Shown piece by piece: positions 37,077-45,831 of a stretch of 64,000 bases of DNA. The position numbers and the translations under genes are program-made. Source of the stretch: Komagataeibacter medellinensis NBRC 3288 (GTDB lineage: Bacteria > Pseudomonadota > Alphaproteobacteria > Acetobacterales > Acetobacteraceae); contig NC_016027.1 in the NCBI RefSeq assembly GCF_000182745.2, positions 2,138,001 to 2,202,000 of the forward strand, in the 5' to 3' direction. The notes under the pieces are model-generated. The model did not search any database. It was given only the letters and a program-made list of their open reading frames with translations, and was not told the DNA's origin. Within the stretch, counting starts at the first letter, position 1. Every line of letters starts with the position of its first letter.

Positions 37077-37964
37077 ATGTTCACGCCCGATGCAAGGCAG
37101 TCCGGCTCATTCATGATTGGGGGGGATCTTGAGGTCACGCGGCTTGGCTTTGGTGCCATGCGGATTACCGGTCCCGGCATATGGGGGGAACCGGTCGACC
37201 GCAAGGCGGCCCTGGCCACCCTGCGTCGCCTGTCCGAACTGGGTATCAACTTTGTCGATACGGCGGATGCCTACGGTCCGTTTGTCAGCGAGGACCTGAT
37301 CCGCGAGGCGCTGCATCCCTACACGGACACCATCATTGCCACCAAGGGTGGCCATACCCGCCACGGTCCGAATATATGGAAGCCGGTGGGCAACCCCGAT
37401 TACCTGCGCCAGTGCGTGCTGATGAGCATGCGCAGGCTGGGGGTGGAGCGCATCGACCTGTGGCAGTTGCACCGGGTGGGGGCGGACTGTACGCCCGAGC
37501 AGCAGTTCGAGGCCATTGCCGCCATGCGCGCGCAGGGGTTGATCCGCCATGTCGGGCTGTCTGAAGTAACGGTGGAGATGATCGAGCGCGCGCGGCTGTA
37601 TTTTCCGGTTGCGACCGTCCAGAACCGCTTCAATCTGGTCAATCGGTATTCCGAAGACGTGCTGGACTACTGCACGAAGGAGAATATCGGCTTCATCCCC
37701 TGGGCGCCGCTGGCGGCAGGCGGCCTGACGAAGGGCGATACCCTGCTGGCCCGCCTTGCCAGCGAGAAGGGCGTACAACCCGGCCAGATCGCGCTGGCAT
37801 GGCTGCTGCGCCGTGCACCGGTCATGCTGCCCATTCCGGGCACCAGCAGCCCCGACCATCTGGCCGATAACGCGGGCGCTGCCGCGATTGAACTGAGCGA
37901 TGAGGAATTCCGTCAGCTTGATAATGAAGGCCGGGCCGAATGGGCCAACCGGAATGATGCCTGA
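37077..37964 (+). CDS. aldo/keto reductase
   Basis: NADPH-dependent carbonyl reductase of the AKR superfamily, 295 residues, TIM barrel. Catalytic tetrad visible: Asp and Tyr in [10 protein letters not shown], Lys in IIATKGGH, His in [10 protein letters not shown]. The cofactor end is [21 protein letters not shown] 37077 follows AAGGAGAATGGC. It resembles the AKR11/13-like oxidoreductases called YdbC or similar; substrate unknown. It lies 119 bp after hrcA on the same strand and is followed by repeat copy F. Confidence 0.9.
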   Translation: MFTPDARQSGSFMIGGDLEVTRLGFGAMRITGPGIWGEPVDRKAALATLRRLSELGINFVDTADAYGPFVSEDLIREALHPYTDTIIATKGGHTRHGPNIWKPVGNPDYLRQCVLMSMRRLGVERIDLWQLHRVGADCTPEQQFEAIAAMRAQGLIRHVGLSEVTVEMIERARLYFPVATVQNRFNLVNRYSEDVLDYCTKENIGFIPWAPLAAGGLTKGDTLLARLASEKGVQPGQIALAWLLRRAPVMLPIPGTSSPDHLADNAGAAAIELSDEEFRQLDNEGRAEWANRNDA

Positions 37965-37991
37965 GCGACAGGCCCGGAGCCTGTAAAACGC

Positions 37992-38074
37992 GAAGACGTT
38001 TTTGGTGAAGATTTTTTCAAAAAGCGTCGAAGAACGCTGTCTTTTTGAAAAAAGGCAGCATCCGAAAACTTTGA
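37992..38074 (+). repeat. dispersed two-hairpin intergenic repeat, copy F
   Basis: GAAGACGTTTTTGGTGAAG opens it; the first hairpin is partly decayed (GATTTTTTCAAAAAGCGTC), the second is GCTGTCTTTTTG/AAAAAAGGCAGC (38035-38058), followed by ATCCGAAAACTTTG. It lies 27 bp behind the aldo/keto reductase stop. Confidence 0.85.
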
Positions 38075-38224
38075 TTCCTTTTGATTGACGGATCATTCTG
38101 ACCACAATTTCCACGCGCACAGGCTGGCATGAGCCGCTGGATCAGGGGCGACGGCGGCGGCGGACAATGCTAGACAGAGGCCACCAACACATAACGGCCC
38201 TTTTCTTTGCCTACTGGATACCGG

Positions 38225-40792
38225 ATGACGCTTGCTGACGGATCAGGCCGCGATGGCCGGACTGATGGACCCTCCCGCCCAGGTACGGGTGGCCCACGTC
38301 GGCCCCGCTACCGGATGGTGCGCTGGCTTGCCGGCACAACACTGGCCGTGGTGCTGCTGGGGGGCAGCACGGCGGGACTGGTGGCGTGGTGGGAATATGA
38401 GCGCCTGAGCGAGGGCCTGCCTACTGTGGATGGCTTGCGCACCTACCAGCCCCCGGTCATGAGCCGCCTGTATTCCGGTGATGACCAGGTCATGGCGGAA
38501 CTGGCGGCAGAGCGGCGCATATTCGTGCCCTACAGCGCCATACCCGAGCGCGTGCGCAGCGCCTTTCTAGCCGCCGAGGACCAGAAGTTCTTCAGCCATG
38601 GCGGCGTGGACCCGATGGCCATCCTGCGTGCCGGCCTGACTGACATGATGATGCATGGCACCAAGCATCGCCCTATCGGTGCCTCCACTATTACCCAGCA
38701 GGTCGCGCGCATCATGCTGCTGGGGTCCAATGCGGTGTCGATTGACCGCAAGATCAAGGAAGCGCTGCTGGCCATGCGCCTGGAGCAGACGCTGGGCAAG
38801 GAGCAGATCCTCGAGATCTATCTCAACGAGATCTATTTGGGTGAAGGTGCTTACGGTATTGCCGCCGCCGCCCAGACCTATTTCAACAAGCCGCTTGACC
38901 AGTTGGATAATGCCGAGGCCGCTTTCCTTGGTGCCCTGCCCAAATCCCCCACCAACTACAACCCGCACCGCTTCGTGCAGGCTGCGACCGCACGCCGCAA
39001 CTGGGTGCTGGACCGCATGGCGGACCTCAAGGTCATCACGCCCGAAGATGCCCGCGCGGCTCAGTCCGAGCCGCTGGTGCCCGCAAACTTCACCCGTCCC
39101 GGCCCGGTTCCGTCCTCGGAATGGTTTGCCGAGGAAGTGCGGCGTGAACTGATCGAACGCTATGGTATCGGCACCACGATGGAAGGCGGGCTTTCGGTTC
39201 ATACCTCGCTTGATTCGCATCTCCAGCAGGTGGCCACCACCGCGTTGCGTGACGGGTTGCTGCGCTATGACCGCGCCCATGGCGGCTGGCGTGGCGCCTT
39301 TGGCCATGTGGATGAAAGCGAGGCAACAGGGGACTGGGCCAACGCGCTGGCCCATGTCACGCCGCCTGCCGCCATGCTCGAACAGTGGCGGGTTGCGGTG
39401 GTGCTGTCGGCTGCCACCGGCCGCGTCGGCTGGCTTGAAGGGCGCGACCCGGTGGTGCCTCATACGGGTGAACTGCTGGCGCGTGACCGGGCATGGATAC
39501 GCGGCGGCAAGGGCGTGCAGACCGGTGACGTGCTGCTGGTCGAACCGCAGGCCGATGGCAGCGGGGTCGCCATCCGCCAGGTGCCACGGGTGGAAGGCGC
39601 GCTCGCCACCATCGATGTCCATACCGGCCGCGTTATGGCGATGGTGGGCGGGTGGTCATTCAAGGAATCGCAGTTCAACCGCGCCACACAGGCCGCGCGT
39701 CAGCCCGGTTCCTCCTTCAAGCCATTCGTCTACCTTGCGGCGATGGAGCAGGGGATCTCGCCCTCGCAGAAATTCGATGACTCGCCCGTCAGTTACGGTG
39801 AATGGCACCCGAACAACTACGAGAAGGATTTCTGGGGCCCCACCACCCTGCATGATGCACTGCGCGAATCGCGCAACCTCGTCACCATCCGCCTGGCCGC
39901 CCAGATTGGCATGAAGCCGGTGGCGGCACTGGCGCAGACGCTGGGCCTGACGCATTCCATGCCGCTGGTGCTGCCCGCGGCGTTGGGTGCTGTCGAAACC
40001 ACCGTGATGCATGAAGCCGCCGCCTATGCCACCATCGCCAATGGCGGCAGGCTGGTCACACCCACCCTGATCGATGACATCAAGGATCGCAACGGCAACG
40101 TGATGTGGCGGGCCGACAGCCTTGCCTGGCAGGCGGGCGGCACGCCCGCCGATGGCCCGCAGATGGTCGATACGCGCCCGCAGGTTGTCTCCGCCGCATC
40201 GGCCAGCCAGATCGTGGCGATGATGCAGGACGTGATCCGGCGCGGCACCGGCGTGCGCGCGGGTGCCGGTATTGACCGGCCCATCGCGGGCAAGACCGGT
40301 ACCAGCCAGGACTTTAATGATGCGTGGTTCGCCGGATTCTCGCCCGATCTGGTCACGGTGGTATGGGTCGGATTCGATACCCCGCAGTCACTGGGCAAGA
40401 ACGAGACCGGTGGCGTAATTGCCGGTCCGATTTGGAACCAGGTGATGAAGGCGGCGCTGTCCACCCGCCCGCGCCTTGATTTCCGGGTGCCCGAAGGTGT
40501 GCAACTGGCCCGTTATGATACCGGGATGGGCATGGCGATCGACGCCTTCAAGCCCGGTCAGGTACCCGGCGTGAGCGTTGATCTGGGTGCAGGCTCCGGC
40601 ATGACGCTGACGGCGGCGGATACCGGTGCGGAGAACATGCCCGATTCCGAGACCGACATGGCGACCACGCCGGGCAGCCCGGTGGCTGCCCCCGATAGCA
40701 CGACCTCGGCCGGGCATACGGCGGCAGCACCGGGCGTACCGCCCGCATCCCAGCCTTCCGGGGGTGACATTGGCATGGGCGGCCTGTATTGA
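38225..40792 (+). CDS. mrcA: bifunctional penicillin-binding protein 1A
   Basis: Class A PBP with glycosyltransferase and transpeptidase activities, making and cross-linking peptidoglycan in the periplasm. About 855 residues: basic cytoplasmic N-terminus, one membrane helix (LAGTTLAVVLLGGSTAGLVA), GT51 domain (FLAAEDQKFFSHGGVDPMAI, GASTITQQVARIMLL, LEIYLNEIYLGEGAYGIAAA), an OB-like insert, and a transpeptidase domain with SxxK in RQPGSSFKPFVYL, SRN in ESRNLVT and KTGTS in GKTGTSQDFND. A Thr/Ala/Pro-rich periplasmic tail of about 90 residues ends it. ATG 38225 is assumed; a TTG at 38207 is in frame. Confidence 0.95.
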   Translation: MTLADGSGRDGRTDGPSRPGTGGPRRPRYRMVRWLAGTTLAVVLLGGSTAGLVAWWEYERLSEGLPTVDGLRTYQPPVMSRLYSGDDQVMAELAAERRIFVPYSAIPERVRSAFLAAEDQKFFSHGGVDPMAILRAGLTDMMMHGTKHRPIGASTITQQVARIMLLGSNAVSIDRKIKEALLAMRLEQTLGKEQILEIYLNEIYLGEGAYGIAAAAQTYFNKPLDQLDNAEAAFLGALPKSPTNYNPHRFVQAATARRNWVLDRMADLKVITPEDARAAQSEPLVPANFTRPGPVPSSEWFAEEVRRELIERYGIGTTMEGGLSVHTSLDSHLQQVATTALRDGLLRYDRAHGGWRGAFGHVDESEATGDWANALAHVTPPAAMLEQWRVAVVLSAATGRVGWLEGRDPVVPHTGELLARDRAWIRGGKGVQTGDVLLVEPQADGSGVAIRQVPRVEGALATIDVHTGRVMAMVGGWSFKESQFNRATQAARQPGSSFKPFVYLAAMEQGISPSQKFDDSPVSYGEWHPNNYEKDFWGPTTLHDALRESRNLVTIRLAAQIGMKPVAALAQTLGLTHSMPLVLPAALGAVETTVMHEAAAYATIANGGRLVTPTLIDDIKDRNGNVMWRADSLAWQAGGTPADGPQMVDTRPQVVSAASASQIVAMMQDVIRRGTGVRAGAGIDRPIAGKTGTSQDFNDAWFAGFSPDLVTVVWVGFDTPQSLGKNETGGVIAGPIWNQVMKAALSTRPRLDFRVPEGVQLARYDTGMGMAIDAFKPGQVPGVSVDLGAGSGMTLTAADTGAENMPDSETDMATTPGSPVAAPDSTTSAGHTAAAPGVPPASQPSGGDIGMGGLY

Positions 40793-40854
40793 CGCCCCAT
40801 TGCCGGGCACCCTGCGCGCCCGGCACTTATGACCGTTGACCAAGGAGCAAGCCC

Positions 40855-41986
40855 ATGTCTGCCGAGACAGAGGCCCTGAACGACCAGATCAAGCAGTCGG
40901 TGGCACTGCTGAGGAGGCATCTTTGACTGGGATGTCGCAATCGACCGCCTGGCGGAACTGAACAACCGGGCCGAAGACCCCGAATTGTGGAACGATTCCG
41001 AAGTCGCCCAGAAGCTGATGCGCGAGCGTACGCTGCTGGCCAACCAGATCGAGGGCGTGCAGCGGCTTGAAGCCGATGTGAACGATACGCTCGAACTGGT
41101 CGAGCTTGCGGAAATGGAAGGCGATTCGGCTGTCGTGGCCGAGGCGCTGGCCGCCCTGCGTGCACTGGCAGAGGAAGCCAAGCGGCGCGAGACGGAAAGC
41201 CTGCTTTCGGGCGAAGCGGATAGCAATGACTGCTACCTTGAAGTCAATGCGGGCGCGGGCGGCACGGAGGCACAGGACTGGGCCGAGATGCTGCTACGCA
41301 TGTACACCCGCTGGGCCGAGCAGCATGGCTACAAGGTGACTATGATGGAAAGCTCGGAGGGGGAGCAGGCTGGCATCAAGTCCGCCACCATTCAGGTCAG
41401 CGGTCCGAACGCCTATGGCTGGCTCAAGACCGAAGCGGGCGTGCATCGGCTTGTCCGTATCTCGCCGTTTGATGCGGCAGCACGGCGGCAGACCTCGTTT
41501 GCATCCGTGTGGGTCTATCCGGTGGTTGATGACTCGATCGAGATCGAGATCAATGAAGCCGACCTGCGCGTGGATACATTCCGGGCATCGGGTGCGGGCG
41601 GGCAGCACGTCAACAAGACGGAATCGGCCATTCGCATTACCCATATCCCTACCGGGATCGTGGTGGCATGCCAGACCGACCGTTCCCAGCACCGCAACCG
41701 CGCCACGGCCATGACCATGCTGAAGGCGCGGATGTACGAGCAGGAACTGCAGAAGCGCGAAGCTGCCGCCGCCCAGACCGAGGCCAGCAAGACCGACATT
41801 GGCTGGGGGCACCAGATCCGCTCCTACGTGCTGGCGCCCTACCAGTTGGTCAAGGACCTGCGGACCAACGTGGAGAAAACCAACCCTGACGCCATCCTGG
41901 ATGGCGACATTGATGACTTCATGGCCGCGGCCCTGGCCGCGCGCGTGGGGGCAACCCGTTCGGAGGCAAGTGCGCAGGCGCAGTGA
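40855..41986 (+). CDS. prfB: peptide chain release factor 2, with programmed +1 frameshift
   Basis: Releases peptides at UGA and UAA. The gene is in two frames: ATG 40855 (AAGGAGC ribosome binding site) gives 23 codons ending at an in-frame TGA (40924-40926); a +1 shift at CTT-T continues with [20 protein letters not shown] to 41986, about 376 residues in total. Landmarks are the RF2-specific SPF codon-reading tripeptide in [15 protein letters not shown] and the catalytic GGQ in [19 protein letters not shown]. It lies 62 bp after mrcA and ends in a strong terminator. Confidence 0.97.
40912..40927 (+). promoter_or_regulatory. programmed +1 frameshift signal in prfB
   Basis: AGGAGG-CAT-CTT-TGA-C: an internal Shine-Dalgarno-like AGGAGG three bases before the slippery CTT, followed by a TGA stop and C. 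It matches the classic RF2 autoregulatory signal (AGGGGG-TAT-CTT-TGA-C in E. coli): low RF2 lets the ribosome pause at UGA and slip forward, restoring RF2. Confidence 0.95.
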
Positions 41987-42010
41987 CCCCGTGCGTTCCC
42001 GACAGGCAGA

Positions 42011-42039
42011 CCCCGCGGCCCCGGCCGCGGGGTTTTTTT
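42011..42039 (+). terminator. intrinsic terminator of prfB
   Basis: CCCCGCGGCC (42011-42020), two-base centre, GGCCGCGGGG (42023-42032), then T7. Very GC-rich stem with a T tail, 25 bp after the prfB stop. Confidence 0.93.
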
Positions 42040-42079
42040 GTCCAGGCGTGATGAGACATTGTTCCATATGGGGAATTTT

Positions 42080-42103
42080 GTTGCATACCTGTTGCATAAC
42101 CTG
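42080..42103. promoter_or_regulatory. tandem direct repeat upstream of the TonB-like gene
   Basis: TTGCATACCTG (42081-42091) is directly followed by TTGCATAACCTG (42092-42103), then a TTGACA at 42105-42110. The tandem unit overlaps where a promoter for the TonB-like/exbB unit would sit and may be a regulator site; a -10 element is not obvious. Confidence 0.3.
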
Positions 42104-42207
42104 CTTGACACGCCCCCTCTGACAACCCCCAATTCATGGTCTGGTAATTGATCGCGCGCCCGCACGCTAATGGCGGGCCTGTGCGGTGGTGGGTGAACAG
42201 GGGCGGC

Positions 42208-42558
42208 ATGTGGTCTAACGAAGCGATGGGACTGGATTACGTTGCCCGGCAGCGCAGGCGTACGCCTTATCTGCGCGTGACCGGGGTTATCGTGCTTGTC
42301 CATGTAGTTGTGCTGTCCGCGCTGGCCTACGGGCTGCGGCCCAAGGCCAAGCCCATGTTTCCCGCGCCCTATCGGCCGCTGCCGCCCGTCACGCTCAGGA
42401 TCATACCCGAGCCGCCGCCCATCGTGCCTGCCGCACCTGCCCTGCCGCGTCCGGTTATGGTCCAGCCGGTGACGCCTGTCCTTCCCGCACCTGTCATCGG
42501 GGCGGACAGGCGGGTCCGTCAGCCAGAAATCGTTCTGAAAACGATACAGGTGGATTGA
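42208..42558 (+). CDS. TonB-like proline-rich protein lacking the TonB C-terminal domain
   Basis: 116 residues. A cytoplasmic basic stretch (DYVARQRRRTPYLR) precedes one membrane helix (VTGVIVLVHVVVLSALAYGL), then a Pro-rich periplasmic arm (FPAPYRPLPPVTLRIIPEPP, IVPAAPALPRPVMVQPVTPV). This is the TonB N-terminal layout, and exbB follows 88 bp later, but the arm ends where the receptor-binding TonB domain should start and there is no room for it before exbB. ATG 42208 has AGGGGCGGC upstream; a later ATG at 42226 is possible. It may be a truncated or specialised energy transducer; function is inferred from layout only. Confidence 0.6.
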   Translation: MWSNEAMGLDYVARQRRRTPYLRVTGVIVLVHVVVLSALAYGLRPKAKPMFPAPYRPLPPVTLRIIPEPPPIVPAAPALPRPVMVQPVTPVLPAPVIGADRRVRQPEIVLKTIQVD

Positions 42559-42646
42559 TTTTCAATGTCCGGACTGGTCAGATGGCAGCCATGAAAAGTG
42601 TTGCAGGCCAGAGCCATGGCTTTATTCGTCAGAGGATTTTAGGGAA

Positions 42647-43417
42647 ATGACCCGACACCATCGTAACTCAGTTATCGCGGCCGTGCTGCTTACCGCCCTG
42701 CCAGCCCTTGTGTACGCAACCCCTGCCGCCGCGGCTGAAGCCAACCCGTACGGGCTGGGTGCACTGTGGTCGAATGGTGATTTCATTGCCCGTACCGTCC
42801 TGCTCATCATGGTCGTGATGTCGGTGGGTACATGGTACATCATGATCATCAAGTTTCTGGAGCAGGCCCGCATCTTCAGGGATGTGAAGGAAGTGAAGAC
42901 CAAGTTCTGGCCTGCCGCCAATATCCGCCAGGGAGCGAGCCAGCTCGATACGGCATCGCCGTTCCGCTACATTGCCGATACCGGCATCAAGGCTGCCGAG
43001 CACCATGAAGGCACGATGCAGGAAACCATCGATCTGCCTTCGTGGACCGCGCTCTCTCTCCAGCGTTCAGTGGACTTTGTCCAGAACCGCCTGCAGGGTG
43101 GCCTGGCCTTCCTTGGCACGGTGGGGTCCACCTCCCCGTTCGTGGGCCTGTTCGGCACGGTGTGGGGCATCTACCACGCGCTGACGGCCATCGGCATTGC
43201 TGGTCAGGCATCCATCGACAAGGTGGCCGGCCCGGTTGGTGAATCGCTGATCATGACCGCCATCGGCCTGGGCACCGCAGTGCCGGCGGTTCTGGGCTAC
43301 AACATGCTGGTTCGCCGCAACAAGGGCGCGCTGGATGAGGTGCGCAACTTCGCGGCCGACCTGCAGTCCATCCTGATTGGCGGCTACCGCCATGAAACGC
43401 ATGACGTGCCGAAATGA
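42647..43417 (+). CDS. exbB: ExbB/TolQ-family proton-channel protein
   Basis: 256 residues, a MotA/TolQ/ExbB protein with an N-terminal signal-peptide-like extension (SVIAAVLLTALPALVYATPA AAAEA). Helix 1 is ARTVLLIMVVMSVGTWYIMI; the conserved cytoplasmic-to-membrane core is GGLAFLGTVGSTSPFVGLFG TVWGIYHALTAIG and SLIMTAIGLGTAVPAVLGYN. With ExbD it would use the proton gradient to energise TonB-type transport. AGGGAA lies just before ATG 42647. No exbD follows in the window, so the stator partner must be elsewhere. Confidence 0.9.
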   Translation: MTRHHRNSVIAAVLLTALPALVYATPAAAAEANPYGLGALWSNGDFIARTVLLIMVVMSVGTWYIMIIKFLEQARIFRDVKEVKTKFWPAANIRQGASQLDTASPFRYIADTGIKAAEHHEGTMQETIDLPSWTALSLQRSVDFVQNRLQGGLAFLGTVGSTSPFVGLFGTVWGIYHALTAIGIAGQASIDKVAGPVGESLIMTAIGLGTAVPAVLGYNMLVRRNKGALDEVRNFAADLQSILIGGYRHETHDVPK

Positions 43418-43588
43418 CGATCCGCCTGCACGCGTAACCTGATCTCGTATTCCGGCGCGACGGTCCTGTCCTGTAACGGTCCGCCGCTGCCTCTGGTCAG
43501 GGGCGCATTGAATGATGGGCCGCGCGGGTCCATCGTGATGCCCTGGCCGATCATTCGGGCCATGACCCGTTCATGGAAGGACATCCAG

Positions 43589-44848
43589 TTGAAAAACATC
43601 ACATCCAAATCGTTGTTCCAGTTGCGTGGGCGCCTGCTGGCGGGGGTCATGATGGCGCTGCCGGCGGTGGGCGTGTTCACAGCCCATGGCGCGTATGCGG
43701 CAGACCAGTTGGGGCAGAAGGTCGGCACGGCGCTGCAGAAGGCCCAGACCGACCTTGCCGCCAAGAAATATCCGCAGGCCATGGCCGATGTGAATGAGGC
43801 CGATGCCGTGACCGGTAAGACCGATTTCGAGACCTATACCATTGCCCAGATGCGCGCCGCCGTGGCGGCCCAGTCGGGCAACGTGCCGGCTGCGATCTCG
43901 GCCTATGACACGCTGATCGCATCGCCCCGCACGCCTGCCGCTACCAAGGAGCAGATGGCGCTGGCCGAAGGCAGCATGGCGTTTACCGCCAAGGATTATC
44001 CCACCGCTGTCAAGGTGACGGAAAAATACATCAAGGCGGGTGGCAAGAACCCGCAGATGCTGACCATCCTGATCCAGGCCTATTACCTGCAGCATGATTA
44101 CGCCAATGCCGCCCGCGTACAGAAAGCGCAGGTGGATGATGCGATCAAAGCGGGTGCGAAGCCGGTCGAGAACCAGCTCCTCCTGCTCGCGACCTGTCAG
44201 GCGCAGCTGAAGGACAACAGCGCGCTGACCAAGACCTATGTCCTGCTTGCCACCTATTACCCCAAGCCCGACTACTGGGCGCAGGTGGTCCATTCCGTGC
44301 TGAGCGTGCCCAATATGGCACCGGGGCTACGTCTTGACATCGACCGCGTGCGACTGGAAGCGGGTCTGGTCAAGACCCCGGCCGAATACATGGACATTAC
44401 CGAGCTTGCCATGCAGGCGGGCCTGCCGCAGCTGGCGCTGGACATCATCAACCAGGGCTATAGCACCGGCGTGCTGGGGCATGACGCCAGTGCCCCGCGT
44501 GAGGAAAAGCTCAAGGCGCTGGTGACCCAGGGTGTGACCGACCGCAAGGCGGGTCTTGACGCAGCAGCGGCACAGGCCACCACGGGCAACGCCATGCTCA
44601 CGGCTGGTTACAACTATGTGCTGGCCGGTCAGGCGGACAAGGGGCTTGCCCTCATGCAGCAGGGTCTTGCCAGGGGTCCGTCGGATGTGAACATCGGCCG
44701 TCTGCACCTGGGTCTGGCGCAGGCCGCCGCCGGGCAGAAGGCTGCTGCCATCGCGACCTTCAACAGTGTTGAGGGGACCAACGGCGCGCGCGACATCGCG
44801 CAGTTCTGGGTGCTCAAGCTCAACGCGGCATCCGCTGCCGCCCATTAG
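43589..44848 (+). CDS. exported tetratricopeptide-repeat-like protein
   Basis: About 419 residues. TTG 43589 is chosen because AAGGA lies 7 bp upstream and a signal peptide begins there (LFQLRGRLLAGVMMALPAVG then VFTAHGAYA|ADQ); ATG codons further upstream (43508, 43538, 43562) lack signals. The mature protein is an all-helical repeat array, each of about 35 residues (AQTDLAAKKYPQAMADVNEA, NVPAAISAYDTLIASPRTPA, YILQ-type AYYLQHDYANAARVQKAQVD, LAGQADKGLALMQQGLARGP), typical of TPR scaffolds. Position after tonB-like/exbB suggests a periplasmic role with that energising system, as TPR genes do in some alphaproteobacterial exb clusters; inferred. Confidence 0.75.
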   Translation: MKNITSKSLFQLRGRLLAGVMMALPAVGVFTAHGAYAADQLGQKVGTALQKAQTDLAAKKYPQAMADVNEADAVTGKTDFETYTIAQMRAAVAAQSGNVPAAISAYDTLIASPRTPAATKEQMALAEGSMAFTAKDYPTAVKVTEKYIKAGGKNPQMLTILIQAYYLQHDYANAARVQKAQVDDAIKAGAKPVENQLLLLATCQAQLKDNSALTKTYVLLATYYPKPDYWAQVVHSVLSVPNMAPGLRLDIDRVRLEAGLVKTPAEYMDITELAMQAGLPQLALDIINQGYSTGVLGHDASAPREEKLKALVTQGVTDRKAGLDAAAAQATTGNAMLTAGYNYVLAGQADKGLALMQQGLARGPSDVNIGRLHLGLAQAAAGQKAAAIATFNSVEGTNGARDIAQFWVLKLNAASAAAH

Positions 44849-44877
44849 GTACCACGCACCACATATGGTGTGAGTGG

Positions 44878-44909
44878 AACGGGGTGCCGGTTGGGTTCGG
44901 CGCCCCGTT
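44878..44909 (+). terminator. possible terminator after the TPR gene
   Basis: AACGGGGTGCCG pairs with CGGCGCCCCGTT round an 8-base loop (one G-U pair). The stem is strong but no T-run follows, so intrinsic termination is uncertain. Confidence 0.4.
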
Positions 44910-45037
44910 CTGCTATGCGGTATCCGTGCGGAAAAGACATTTTATGACATGAACGATGGTCTTATCCCGGCCCGGTGCGTTGGATATGCTGCAAGGCAAT
45001 AGCATGAATGGCATCATGCCTGTCCTGAACCAGAACC

Positions 45038-45823
45038 ATGGCCGAGAGAATGACACAGACACCTGCCACTGATGATCTGCCCGCCCGCATCCTTGTGGTG
45101 GAAGATGACCCTGGCATGCGCACCCTGATCGTCCGGGCACTGCAGGGCGATGGCTACCGCGTGCGCGGCGTGCAGGATGGCCCCGAAATGTGGGATGCCC
45201 TGCGCGCGCAGGGGGCTGACCTGATCATTCTGGATGTAATGCTGCCGGGCATCAACGGGCTGGACCTGTGCCGTGCCCTGCGCGCGCAGGGCAGCCCGAG
45301 CGCACCGGGCGAAGCACCACTGACGGAGGTTCCGGTTATCATCGTCTCCGCCCGGGGCGAGGAACTGGACCGTGTGCAGGGGCTGGAACTGGGTGCGGAC
45401 GACTACGTGCCCAAGCCCTTTGGCCAGAAGGAACTGCTGGCGCGTGTGCGGGCGGTGCTGCGCCGCCGTGGCGGTGGGGTCACCACCCCCAGTGCCGGGC
45501 GGGAGCGCCGGGAGACCGTGCGCTTTGGCGGTTGGACACTGGACCTGCGGCGGCGGGAGTTGACCGACCCTTCAGGGGTGGCGGTCGAGATTTCCGGTGC
45601 GGAACATGATCTGCTGACCAGTTTCCTTGACAACCCGCAGCGTGTCATTGGCCGCGACCGGCTGCTTGAGCTCTCGCGCACCCGGCTGGGCGATGTGTCC
45701 GATCGTAGCGTGGATGTGCTGGTCAGCCGCCTCCGGCGCAAGCTGGGACCGGATTCGGATGGCCTGATCCGTACCGTACGTGGCATGGGCTACATCTTCA
45801 CATCGGAAGTGGAGCGGGTCTGA
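45038..45823 (+). CDS. ompR: OmpR-family response regulator
   Basis: 261 residues: receiver domain with acidic pocket E22-D23-D24 (LVVEDDPGM), phospho-acceptor D66 in LIILDVMLPG and K126 in DYVPKPFGQKELLARV; DNA-binding winged helix with FGGWTLDLRRRELTD, ISGAEHDLLTSFL, SDRSVDVLVSRLRRKLG and IRTVRGMGYIFTSE. An insert of about 10 residues (GSPSAPGEAPLTE) lengthens the receiver before the VPVIIVSAR strand. The start is probably ATG 45038, alternatively 45050. It forms a two-component pair with the kinase 8 bp downstream. The gene symbol reflects best overall similarity, not proven orthology. Confidence 0.88.
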   Translation: MAERMTQTPATDDLPARILVVEDDPGMRTLIVRALQGDGYRVRGVQDGPEMWDALRAQGADLIILDVMLPGINGLDLCRALRAQGSPSAPGEAPLTEVPVIIVSARGEELDRVQGLELGADDYVPKPFGQKELLARVRAVLRRRGGGVTTPSAGRERRETVRFGGWTLDLRRRELTDPSGVAVEISGAEHDLLTSFLDNPQRVIGRDRLLELSRTRLGDVSDRSVDVLVSRLRRKLGPDSDGLIRTVRGMGYIFTSEVERV

Positions 45824-45831
45824 GCACGCCT

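Noticed and set aside
40985-41986. prfB starting at GTG 40985
   Set aside because: The upstream frameshift signal and matching N-terminal sequence show that the real start is ATG 40855.
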